Below are positions 1 through 5,376 of a DNA stretch of 5,770 nucleotides, one piece after another (position 1 is the stretch's first letter; every line of letters begins with the position of its first letter). The DNA lies in the NCBI GenBank assembly GCA_937910835.1, contig CALEMG010000098.1:1-5770 (forward strand). Reading direction: 5' to 3'. Source of the stretch: an uncultured Alphaproteobacteria bacterium (GTDB taxonomy: Bacteria > Pseudomonadota > Alphaproteobacteria > Sneathiellales > Sneathiellaceae). Position numbers and translations under genes: made by a program. Below the pieces are notes generated by a model. The model was not told the DNA's origin. It did not search any database and worked only from the letters and a program-made list of their open reading frames with translations.

Positions 1-1
1 T

Positions 2-256
2 CAACGGCGTGATTCTAATGCTGCGACGATCGCTGTCGGGGTGCGTATATTTGCGATTGACGACTTGCGGCTCGTGGAAGTTGCGACGATCCTTTTTCTA
101 GGTGGGCGGGTCCGGGGACGAGTCGCCTTTGTCCTTAATCTCGAGGCGGAGGCAAAGGAAGTCGAATTTGACCTCTCTGACCAGGCCAACATCACGCCGG
201 AAGTGCGTCAGGCCCTTAAATCAGCCCCCGGCGTGATCGATGTTCATGATATTTAG
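2..256 (+). CDS. dnaE: C-terminal end of probable DNA polymerase III alpha subunit (partial, 5' end outside window)
   Basis: An open frame runs from the left edge to a TAG stop and gives the last 84 residues of a longer protein. The visible part contains VRIFAIDDLRLVEVATIL, then a beta-rich stretch (GRVAFVLNLEAEAKEVEFDL), and ends ITPEVRQALKSAPGVIDVHDI. This resembles, from memory, the C-terminal region of alphaproteobacterial DnaE, where an 'IRIF' strand is followed by a 'reV.f.L...F.v.p....al....GV..V' ending. In DnaE the C-terminal region carries the OB fold and the contact to the tau subunit of the clamp loader; the catalytic PHP and palm domains would lie upstream and are not visible. 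Location next to rpsB fits gene order I recall for some alphaproteobacteria. The GTG at 41 is internal, since the frame is open back to the window edge. No convincing terminator follows it. The identification rests on a short fragment and is moderately sure. Confidence 0.68.
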   Translation, partial: QRRDSNAATIAVGVRIFAIDDLRLVEVATILFLGGRVRGRVAFVLNLEAEAKEVEFDLSDQANITPEVRQALKSAPGVIDVHDI

Positions 257-296
257 CCTTCTGCACCGGAATTGTTGGTAAATCGGCATTTTTCCC

Positions 297-325
297 TTGC
301 ATCTGGTGGCGGAGCGGCCTATTTA
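297..325 (+). promoter_or_regulatory. Possible sigma-70-type promoter for rpsB-tsf
   Basis: TTGCAT (297-302) and TATTTA (320-325) are separated by 17 nt, and the second box is preceded by C, giving CTATTT as in the CTATAT-like -10 boxes of some alphaproteobacteria. Each box matches the E. coli consensus at only 3 of 6 positions. It lies between the dnaE stop and a leader of roughly 115 nt before rpsB. Position supports it more than the match does. Confidence 0.3.
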
Positions 326-379
326 GCGACCTGTTAAATTCACACGTGAGCTTTGGGTAAGGCTGTGTTGGTCTTTCCC

Positions 380-441
380 TTCCGGTGTTCGAAGGATGAT
401 CCTTTGGACCGCTGCTCACGGAGGTTCAACCGGAAAAGGAG
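380..441 (+). promoter_or_regulatory. Candidate structured 5' leader of rpsB (possible S2 autoregulatory RNA)
   Basis: The RNA can form a closed three-way junction. The outer helix pairs 380-386 with 429-435 (TTCCGGT/ACCGGAA, 7 perfect pairs). Arm 1 pairs 392-396 with 400-404 (AAGGA/TCCTT). Arm 2 pairs 405-410 with 423-428 (TGGACC/GGTTCA, one G-U). There are no unpaired bases between arm 1 and arm 2 or between arm 2 and the outer helix. The rpsB Shine-Dalgarno AGGAG (437-441) lies just after the outer helix. TCCTTT (400-405) is also fully complementary to AAAGGA (435-440), so an alternative fold would hide the Shine-Dalgarno. S2 autoregulation through the rpsB 5' leader is known in gammaproteobacteria; extension to this leader is inference. 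Confidence 0.4.
437..441 (+). promoter_or_regulatory. Ribosome binding site of rpsB
   Basis: AGGAG lies 8 nt before the ATG at 450 and decides that start over the in-frame ATG at 396, which would add 18 residues unlike any S2 N-terminus. Confidence 0.85.
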
Positions 442-449
442 AATGCAGA

Positions 450-1331
450 ATGGCTCTGCCTACTTTTACTATGCGTCAGCTCTTGGAAGCTGGTGTTCAC
501 TTTGGTCACCAATCCCGCCGCTGGAACCCGAAAATGGGTCCCTACATCTTCGGCGCTCGTAACAAAATCCATATTCTCGATTTGCAGCAGACGGTGCCGA
601 TGCTTTATCAGGCGCTGAAAGTCGTGCGTGATACAGTTGCAGGCGGCGGACGTGTTCTGTTCGTTGGCACGAAGCGTCAGGCATCTGACGTCGTTGCAGA
701 AAGTGCAACACAATGTGCTCAGTTCTATGTCAACCATCGCTGGCTCGGCGGTATGCTGACCAACTGGAAGACAGTTTCAGGATCGATTAAGCAGCTGCGC
801 CAGCTCGAAGAGCAGCTCGCGGGGGAACACACAGGACTGACCAAGAAGGAAATCCTGAAAAAGACCCGTCAGCGGGATAAGCTGGAACGTGCGCTCGGCG
901 GTATCAAGGAAATGGGCGGTCTGCCGAATGTTATCGTCGTGATCGATACCAACAAGGAAGAACTGGCCGTTCAGGAAGCCAACAAGCTCGGTATTCCAGT
1001 TGTCGCGATCCTTGACAGTAACTCTGATCCGGACGGCATCACCTACCCGATACCGGGCAATGACGATGCGCTCCGCGCCATCAGCCTTTATTGCGACCTG
1101 TTCAAGCAGGCGGTTATCGATGGTATCTCCATGGAAATGGCGAGCCAGGGAACTGACCTCGGTGCTGCGGAAACGCCGGCAATGAGCGAAGAACTGCCGG
1201 TTGAGGAAGCTGCTCCAGCGGAAGAAGCTCCTGCTGAGAAGGCAGAAGAAGCCGCACCTGCCGAGGAAACTGCTGCTGAGCCGGAGGCGGATAAAGCCGA
1301 AGGTGAGGAAACGAACGCGCAAGCGTCTTAA
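450..1331 (+). CDS. rpsB: Small ribosomal subunit protein uS2 (S2)
   Basis: This encodes a 293-residue 30S ribosomal protein that binds late in assembly at the junction of head and body, near protein S1. Recognition is direct: MRQLLEAGVHFGHQSRRWNP (residues 8-27) and the following NKIHILDLQQT (38-48) are the N-terminal S2 signature. FVGTKRQA (71-78), NHRWLGGMLTNW (95-106), and PNVIVVIDTNKEE (159-171) followed by DSNSDPDGITYPIPGNDDA (189-207) are further S2 hallmarks. The core ends near residue 230. About 60 further residues form an acidic Glu/Ala/Pro tail, which makes the protein longer than the E. coli protein (about 241 residues) and is typical of alphaproteobacteria. The ATG at 450 is chosen because it gives the standard MALPTFTMRQ start and has AGGAG 8 nt before it. 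tsf follows after 77 nt, the usual pairing. Expression may be controlled through the structured leader upstream. Confidence 0.98.
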   Translation: MALPTFTMRQLLEAGVHFGHQSRRWNPKMGPYIFGARNKIHILDLQQTVPMLYQALKVVRDTVAGGGRVLFVGTKRQASDVVAESATQCAQFYVNHRWLGGMLTNWKTVSGSIKQLRQLEEQLAGEHTGLTKKEILKKTRQRDKLERALGGIKEMGGLPNVIVVIDTNKEELAVQEANKLGIPVVAILDSNSDPDGITYPIPGNDDALRAISLYCDLFKQAVIDGISMEMASQGTDLGAAETPAMSEELPVEEAAPAEEAPAEKAEEAAPAEETAAEPEADKAEGEETNAQAS

Positions 1332-1345
1332 ATTTGAGAGGGGCG

Positions 1346-1378
1346 TTCCTATTTATGTAGGGAATAGGGCGCTTTCCC
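1346..1378 (+). other. Two mutually exclusive small hairpins in the rpsB-tsf gap
   Basis: GGGAA at 1360-1364 can pair with the TTCC at 1346-1349, extended by TA/TA across a bulged G with a 6-nt loop, or with TTCCC at 1374-1378 across a 9-nt loop. No run of T follows, so this is not an intrinsic terminator. It could be an RNA processing or partial attenuation site between the two genes, but short stems like these also occur by chance. Confidence 0.25.
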
Positions 1379-1397
1379 ACTTTAAGAAATCAAACGC

Positions 1398-1402
1398 GAG
1401 GA
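1398..1402 (+). promoter_or_regulatory. Ribosome binding site of tsf
   Basis: GAGGA lies 6 nt before the ATG at 1409 but only 3 nt before the adjacent ATG at 1406. The spacing favours 1409. Confidence 0.7.
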
Positions 1403-1408
1403 TGAATG

Positions 1409-2332
1409 ATGACTGCTATCACAGCGGGACTGGTTAAAGAACTCCGCACTCGGTCCGGTGCGGGCATGATGGATTGTAAAAAAGCCCTGAAGGAAACTGA
1501 CGGCGATATGGATGCGGCGATCGACTGGCTGCGGACCAAGGGTCTCGCCACGGCTGCTAAGAAATCCGGTCGTGTTGCGGCGGAAGGTCTTGTTGGTGTT
1601 GCTGCCAGCGGCAGCTCCGGTGCAGTGGTTGAGGTGAACGCCGAGACTGACTTCGTTGGCCGTAACGAGGATTTCCAGAAGCTGGTGAGCGGTATCGCCG
1701 CGGTTGCTGCTGAAAAAGGCGGTGATGTTGATCAGATCAAGACGGAGACCTTCCCTGGCGGTTCTGACACTGTTGAAGCAAAACTGACCGAAGCCATTGC
1801 CACGATTGGCGAGAATATGGCGCTCCGCCGTGCGGCGCAGCTCAACGTGAGTAACGGTGTTGTTGCAACTTACATGCATAATTCCGTTGCCGATGGGCTC
1901 GGCAAGATTGGTATCCTGGTCGCACTCGAAAGTGAGGGCGATACGGCCGCACTTGCGACCCTTGGCAAGCAGATTGCCATGCATGTCGCGGCAACGAGCC
2001 CGCAATCGATTAGTGTTGCGGATCTTGATCCAGCAGCGGTTGATCGTGAGCGTGCGGTTCTCTCGCAGCAGGCCCGGGAATCCGGGAAGCCCGAAGAGAT
2101 TATCGCCAAGATGGTCGAAGGTCGCCTCAGCAAGTTCTACAAGGAGGTTGTCCTGCTCGAGCAGACTTTCGTGATTGACGGCGAAAACACAGTTAAGGCC
2201 GCGATTGAGAATGTTGCTAAGGAAATCGGCAGCCCGATCGAAGTTGTCGGCATGGTCCGCTACGCCGTTGGCGAGGGGATTGAAAAGGAAGAAAGTGACT
2301 TCGCAGCCGAAGTCGCCGCCGCTGTACAGTAA
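1409..2332 (+). CDS. tsf: Translation elongation factor Ts
   Basis: EF-Ts is the cytoplasmic nucleotide exchange factor that releases GDP from EF-Tu so that EF-Tu can be reloaded with GTP and aminoacyl-tRNA. The 307-residue product starts MTAITAGLVKELRTRSGAGM and continues MDCKKALKETDGDMDAAIDWLR, the N-terminal UBA-like domain that contacts EF-Tu. The hallmark ETDFVGRN follows, with T80-D81-F82-V83 in the positions where E. coli EF-Ts places the Asp and Phe that wedge into EF-Tu near the magnesium site. MHVAAT (191-196) lies in the second half of the core, and the segment QTFVID near residue 253 belongs to the C-terminal part. Two ATG codons are adjacent (1406, 1409); 1409 is preferred for its better spacing and because it gives the usual M-(A/T)-x-I-T start, although a 308-residue product is possible. 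It follows rpsB and is closed by an intrinsic terminator 21 nt after the stop. Confidence 0.97.
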   Translation: MTAITAGLVKELRTRSGAGMMDCKKALKETDGDMDAAIDWLRTKGLATAAKKSGRVAAEGLVGVAASGSSGAVVEVNAETDFVGRNEDFQKLVSGIAAVAAEKGGDVDQIKTETFPGGSDTVEAKLTEAIATIGENMALRRAAQLNVSNGVVATYMHNSVADGLGKIGILVALESEGDTAALATLGKQIAMHVAATSPQSISVADLDPAAVDRERAVLSQQARESGKPEEIIAKMVEGRLSKFYKEVVLLEQTFVIDGENTVKAAIENVAKEIGSPIEVVGMVRYAVGEGIEKEESDFAAEVAAAVQ

Positions 2333-2353
2333 ACGCGGCAGGATGAAGAATTT

Positions 2354-2386
2354 ATGGCGGTCTCTACCAGAGGCCGCCATATTTTT
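2354..2386 (+). terminator. Rho-independent terminator after tsf
   Basis: An 11-bp stem pairs 2354-2364 with 2370-2380 (ATGGCGGTCTC with GAGGCCGCCAT, one G-U pair). The loop is TACCA, and after one A comes a run of five T (2382-2386). T2353 and A2381 can add a twelfth pair. This closes the rpsB-tsf transcript and separates it from pyrH; the E. coli operon also has a terminator after tsf. Confidence 0.9.
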
Positions 2387-2403
2387 ATGTGCGGCTTCGC
2401 GGC

Positions 2404-2431
2404 TTTTCAAATCATACTTTTTCTGTATGCT
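2404..2431 (+). promoter_or_regulatory. Possible promoter for pyrH and the downstream genes
   Basis: TTTTCA (2404-2409) and TATGCT (2426-2431) are separated by 16 nt; each matches the sigma-70 consensus at 4 of 6 positions. It starts 18 nt after the tsf terminator and would give a leader of about 40 nt before the pyrH ATG. A promoter is expected here because the terminator cuts off read-through, but the exact boxes are uncertain. Confidence 0.35.
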
Positions 2432-2467
2432 GTCTTGCCGATGCCGTTAACCATATGTACGAGTTGT

Positions 2468-2472
2468 GGGGA
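2468..2472 (+). promoter_or_regulatory. Ribosome binding site of pyrH
   Basis: GGGGA lies 5 nt before the ATG at 2478. It overlaps the alternative in-frame GTG at 2466, which has no good Shine-Dalgarno of its own and would add four residues. Confidence 0.65.
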
Positions 2473-2477
2473 AGAAT

Positions 2478-3194
2478 ATGCCGAATAAGCCTCAGTACCA
2501 AAGGGTTCTCCTGAAATGTTCCGGTGAGGCACTTCTTGGAAGTCAGCAATATGGTATTGATGTTGAGACAGTTTCCCGAATAGCCAAGGATATCGGCGTC
2601 GCCCATGATATGGGGATTGAGGTTTGCGTCGTGGTTGGCGGCGGAAATATTTTTCGCGGCATTTCCGGTACAGCAAAGGGAATGGACCGTTCCAGCGCGG
2701 ATTATATGGGAATGCTGGCGACGGTGATGAATGCCCTCGCGCTTCAGAACGCGATTGAAGCCTTGGGTATGGATAGCCGGGTCTTATCTGCTATTCCGAT
2801 GTCGGCGGTGTGTGAGCCCTATATTCGCCGCCGGGCAGAACGCCACCTTGAAAAAGGCCGGGTTGTTATTTTCGCGGCCGGTACCGGCACCCCTTACTTT
2901 ACGACGGATACGGCGGCCGCGCTTCGGGCGGCTGAAATGAAATGTGACGCCTTGCTAAAGGGCACGAATGTGGACGGGGTCTATAACAAGGACCCGCGCC
3001 AGCATGCCGATGCGGAGCGATATGAGACGCTTTCTCATCTTGAGGTGCTCTCCAAGGATCTCAAGGTGATGGATGCTGCTGCCATTTCGCTTGCGCGGGA
3101 GAATAAAATTCCCATCCTTGTGTTTTCCATTCAGGAAGAAGGGGCCTTCGCCCGCGTCCTTAAAAAAGAAGGATGTTTCACAGAAGTTGTTTAA
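2478..3194 (+). CDS. pyrH: Uridylate kinase (UMP kinase)
   Basis: This cytoplasmic enzyme phosphorylates UMP to UDP with ATP, feeding UTP, CTP and UDP-sugar synthesis. It belongs to the bacterial hexameric amino acid kinase fold family and is unrelated to eukaryotic UMP/CMP kinases. The 238-residue length is normal. Motifs in order: LLKCSGEAL (residues 11-19, phosphate-binding lysine K13), VVVGGGNIFRG (51-61, glycine-rich loop), DYMGMLATVMNALALQ (75-90, UMP-binding side), RRRAERHLEKGRVVIF (117-132), GTGTPYFTTDTAA (135-147, with D144), and KGTNVDGVYNKDP (161-173, nucleotide site). MDAAAISLAREN (198-209) near the C-terminus is also typical. K-C-S-G-E replaces the more frequent K-L/V-S-G-E, a conservative change. 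The ATG at 2478 is chosen for the GGGGA before it; a GTG at 2466 is the alternative. It sits between a terminator and frr as the first gene of a second transcription group. Confidence 0.97.
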   Translation: MPNKPQYQRVLLKCSGEALLGSQQYGIDVETVSRIAKDIGVAHDMGIEVCVVVGGGNIFRGISGTAKGMDRSSADYMGMLATVMNALALQNAIEALGMDSRVLSAIPMSAVCEPYIRRRAERHLEKGRVVIFAAGTGTPYFTTDTAAALRAAEMKCDALLKGTNVDGVYNKDPRQHADAERYETLSHLEVLSKDLKVMDAAAISLARENKIPILVFSIQEEGAFARVLKKEGCFTEVV

Positions 3195-3220
3195 CGATAT
3201 AACATCGTCTGGTTTATAGT
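3191..3220 (+). promoter_or_regulatory. Possible internal promoter before frr
   Basis: TTAACG (3191-3196, 4 of 6 matches) and TATAGT (3215-3220, 5 of 6 matches) are separated by 18 nt and overlap the pyrH stop codon. The same stretch contains a 5-bp inverted repeat, ACGAT (3194-3198) with ATCGT (3204-3208). The 73-nt pyrH-frr gap gives room for a second transcription start about 40 nt before frr. Confidence 0.35.
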
Positions 3221-3252
3221 TGATACGAGGCCGGGATAACCGTCCCGATGAT

Positions 3253-3260
3253 GGAGGAGA
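3253..3260 (+). promoter_or_regulatory. Strong ribosome binding site of frr
   Basis: GGAGGAGA ends 7 nt before the ATG at 3268 and is the strongest Shine-Dalgarno in the window. It rules out the in-frame TTG at 3220. A 5-bp hairpin (3232-3236 with 3243-3247) stands just upstream and leaves the site free. Confidence 0.85.
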
Positions 3261-3267
3261 AATAGAG

Positions 3268-3825
3268 ATGGCGGCGCCAAATATGAAAGACCTTGAAAAA
3301 CGCATGCAGGGTGCGCTTGACGCGCTGAAGCATGAGTTTGCGGGGCTGCGGACGGGTCGGGCGCATACTAGCTTGCTCGATACGGTCATGGTTGAAAGCT
3401 ATGGCGCTTCCATGCCGATCAATCAGGTTGGCACGGTCAGCACACCGGAACCGCGAATGTTGAGCGTTCAGGTCTGGGATACAACCAATGTCAAGGCCGT
3501 CGAAAAAGGGATTCGCAATTCCGGATTGGGGCTCAACCCGGTCGTTGACGGTGGCATTGTCCGGGTTCCGATCCCGGAATTGACCGAAGAACGTCGCACG
3601 GAACTTGCAAAAGTGGCCGCCGGCTATGGGGAAAATGCAAAAATCGCCATCCGCAATGTCCGCCGGCATGGTATGGATGACGCCAAGGGCGCCGAAAAAG
3701 ACGGAGACTATTCGGAAGATGATCGCAAGAAGGCGGAAGATACTATCCAGAAACTGACAGACAATTATGTTGATAAGGTCGATGAAATGCTGTCAGAGAA
3801 GCAGCAGGAAATCATGCAGGTCTGA
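3268..3825 (+). CDS. frr: Ribosome recycling factor
   Basis: Together with EF-G, RRF splits the post-termination 70S ribosome into subunits so they can be reused. The product is 185 residues, the classic RRF length. Domain I is a three-helix bundle formed by the N-terminal helix (MKDLEKRMQGALDALKHEF, residues 6-24) and the C-terminal half. Domain II is the small beta domain, roughly 31-104. Signature segments are LRTGRAHTSLLD (27-38), PEPRMLSVQVWD (60-71), IRNSGLGLNP (82-91), IPELTEERR (102-110) and IRNVRRHGMDDAK (128-140). R132, at the position of the functionally critical arginine of the E. coli protein, is present. The C-terminal YSEDDRKKAEDTIQKLTDNY helix is typical. The start at 3268 follows GGAGGAGA and gives MAAPNMKDLEKRM. 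It is followed by uppS after only 3 nt, suggesting coupled translation. Confidence 0.98.
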   Translation: MAAPNMKDLEKRMQGALDALKHEFAGLRTGRAHTSLLDTVMVESYGASMPINQVGTVSTPEPRMLSVQVWDTTNVKAVEKGIRNSGLGLNPVVDGGIVRVPIPELTEERRTELAKVAAGYGENAKIAIRNVRRHGMDDAKGAEKDGDYSEDDRKKAEDTIQKLTDNYVDKVDEMLSEKQQEIMQV

Positions 3826-3828
3826 CGC

Positions 3829-4560
3829 ATGACAGTTGTACCCTCTGCCGAAGCTGGCGCAACGATCATTCCGGAGCATGTTGCGATTATCATGGACGGG
3901 AACGGACGCTGGGCGGCGAAACGCTCCCTGACGCGCCTGCGTGGACATGGGCAGGGGGCGGAGGCCGTGCGAGAGGCACTCAAAGGATGTGATGAGCTTG
4001 GCATCCGTTATCTAACTCTATTTGCATTTTCTTCCGAAAACTGGAGCCGGCCCGTTGAAGAGATAAACCATCTGATGGGCCTGTTCCGATTCTTCTTCAG
4101 AAAAGAGATCAAGGCCCTTTGCGATGCCGGAATACGGGTTAAATTTATTGGAAATACCAGTAAGTTACCCTCGGATATTCAGGATTTGATTGAAGAGTTA
4201 AAAGTTCGAACAAAGGACAATAACAAACTGGTTCTGACCCTTGCTCTTAGCTATGGCAGTCAGGCTGAAATTGTCGGTGCAATGCAGGCTTTGGGCGAGA
4301 AAATCAAGGCTGGTGACCTCTCCCCTGAAGAGATCGATGAGAACATGGTTAGCCGCAATCTCCAAACGGCGGATCTTCCAGAACCAGATCTGTTGATCCG
4401 CACAAGCGGGGAGAAGCGATTGAGTAATTTCCTGCTCTGGCAATGCGCCTATACGGAATTTGTCTTTCTGGATGTTCTTTGGCCGGATTTTAAGAAGCAG
4501 GACCTACTTGCCGCAGTGGAGGAATATGGAAGCCGGAATCGCAGGTACGGGGCCCTTTAA
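3829..4560 (+). CDS. uppS: Isoprenyl transferase, probable undecaprenyl diphosphate synthase
   Basis: This cis-prenyltransferase condenses isopentenyl diphosphate onto farnesyl diphosphate to build C55 undecaprenyl diphosphate, the lipid carrier for peptidoglycan and O-antigen subunits. The 243-residue length fits. HVAIIMDGNGRWA (residues 17-29) holds the catalytic magnesium-binding aspartate D23 in the signature MDGNGRWA. RGHGQGAEAVRE is the next conserved helix, and LTLFAFSSENWSRP follows, with the SSENW loop over the substrate. RTSGEKRLSNFLLWQCAYTE (191-210) carries R191, R197 and E210, equivalent to E. coli R194, R200 and E213. All key residues are present. The ATG at 3829 lies 3 nt after the frr stop; AGG (3818-3820) inside frr is a weak Shine-Dalgarno 8 nt upstream. 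Chain length cannot be read directly, so C55 specificity is inferred from family and context with cdsA and dxr. Confidence 0.96.
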   Translation: MTVVPSAEAGATIIPEHVAIIMDGNGRWAAKRSLTRLRGHGQGAEAVREALKGCDELGIRYLTLFAFSSENWSRPVEEINHLMGLFRFFFRKEIKALCDAGIRVKFIGNTSKLPSDIQDLIEELKVRTKDNNKLVLTLALSYGSQAEIVGAMQALGEKIKAGDLSPEEIDENMVSRNLQTADLPEPDLLIRTSGEKRLSNFLLWQCAYTEFVFLDVLWPDFKKQDLLAAVEEYGSRNRRYGAL

Positions 4561-5376
4561 GTGCTTTTATCATCCCTGACTTCCTTGCAGCAAAGGGTGA
4601 TTTCCGCCCTTGTCCTGGCACCCATTGCGATCGGAGCGCTTTATTTCGGGGGGCTCTATTTTCTGCTGTTCCTGATTGGGGCGTCGGCGGTGATGGCTTA
4701 CGAATGGTGTCATGCCTCCCTTGAAAAATCCCCGGGCTTGGTCACAGTCCTGACGGCGGCAAGTATCATCGTTGCATTATTTCTTGCGCAAAAAGGGTAT
4801 ATTTTCCAGGGAGTTATTGTTCTTCTCTCAGGATCTATCTTATTAGCGATTGCGGCAATAGTTCTGAAGAAAAATGACCGCATGATCTGGGCCTTCATCG
4901 GACCTTTATGTATCGGTCTGCCGGTCTTGGCTCTCATAGTTCTGCGCGCGATACCGGACGCAGGCTTTGGAGTGACCTTTGGCTTATTCCTGGCTGTCTG
5001 GGCCACGGATATTGGCGCCTATTTTAGCGGTAAAACGATTGGCGGTCCAAAAATTGCCCCCGCGATAAGCCCGAATAAAACCTGGGCCGGACTGATCGGC
5101 GGCATTATTTCTGCCATGATTACCGCTTATCTTGTTGATCGCTATCTAGTGGGCGGCCTGGTTGCGACAATCGGCATACTGGGTCTTGGTGCAATCTGTG
5201 CTATTCTGGCCCAAATGGGCGATTTCGCTGAGTCCGCCTGGAAGCGTCACTTCGGGATCAAGGATGCGAGCAATCTGATCCCCGGTCATGGTGGTGTGAT
5301 GGACCGGCTGGACGGCATTTTTCTGACGGCGCCGATGTTGATGGTAATAATCATGATAACGAATGGAGTATGGTGA
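4561..5376 (+). CDS. cdsA: Phosphatidate cytidylyltransferase (CDP-diglyceride synthase)
   Basis: This inner-membrane enzyme joins CTP and phosphatidic acid to give CDP-diacylglycerol, precursor of phosphatidylethanolamine, phosphatidylglycerol and cardiolipin. The 271-residue product is mostly hydrophobic, with likely membrane segments around residues 13-47 (two), 60-77, 83-102, 109-130, 137-155, 176-194, 199-218 and 252-268. WATDIGAYFSGKTIG (147-161) and SPNKTWAGLIGG (170-181) are conserved CdsA motifs. The family signature runs from S225 to D251, with K228-R229, K234-D235, PGHGG (241-245) and MDRLD (247-251), which carries metal-binding aspartates. W227 stands where an aliphatic residue is usual. 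The start is a GTG directly after the uppS TAA, with only a modest GGGG (4549-4552) upstream, so reinitiation after uppS is likely. A TTG at residue 9 is a weaker alternative. It overlaps dxr by one base. Confidence 0.96.
   Translation: MLLSSLTSLQQRVISALVLAPIAIGALYFGGLYFLLFLIGASAVMAYEWCHASLEKSPGLVTVLTAASIIVALFLAQKGYIFQGVIVLLSGSILLAIAAIVLKKNDRMIWAFIGPLCIGLPVLALIVLRAIPDAGFGVTFGLFLAVWATDIGAYFSGKTIGGPKIAPAISPNKTWAGLIGGIISAMITAYLVDRYLVGGLVATIGILGLGAICAILAQMGDFAESAWKRHFGIKDASNLIPGHGGVMDRLDGIFLTAPMLMVIIMITNGVW
5365..5368 (+). promoter_or_regulatory. Ribosome binding site of dxr, inside cdsA
   Basis: GGAG lies 7 nt before the ATG at 5376 and favours it over the in-frame ATG at 5382, which would be 13 nt away. 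Confidence 0.65.

Noticed and set aside
257..296. Terminator for the upstream gene after 256
   Set aside because: A TTTTT run is present near 290, but the preceding sequence forms only an interrupted stem (CCGG..AATCGG), too weak to call.
343..348. CACGTG palindrome in the rpsB upstream region
   Set aside because: A six-base palindrome occurs easily by chance, and no repeat or known operator surrounds it.
396..449. In-frame ATG extension of rpsB by 18 residues
   Set aside because: The extra residues do not resemble S2, the codon lies inside the leader helices, and the ATG at 450 has a well-spaced AGGAG and the standard S2 N-terminus.
777..1322. Minus-strand open frame of 181 codons opposite rpsB
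   Set aside because: Antisense shadow of the Glu/Ala-rich tail, producing Phe/Leu/Ser/Arg-rich low-complexity protein with no family features.
2391..2403. Small GCGGCTTCGCGGC hairpin after the tsf terminator
   Set aside because: Only three base pairs form a clean stem and there is no conserved context.
1382..2410. Long minus-strand open frame of 342 codons opposite tsf
   Set aside because: It mirrors the tsf coding frame, reads as a composition-driven antisense frame with no recognisable domain, and runs across the tsf terminator.
3220..3267. TTG start extending frr by 16 residues
   Set aside because: The extension spans the strong Shine-Dalgarno and a hairpin, and the 185-residue form from 3268 is the standard RRF length.
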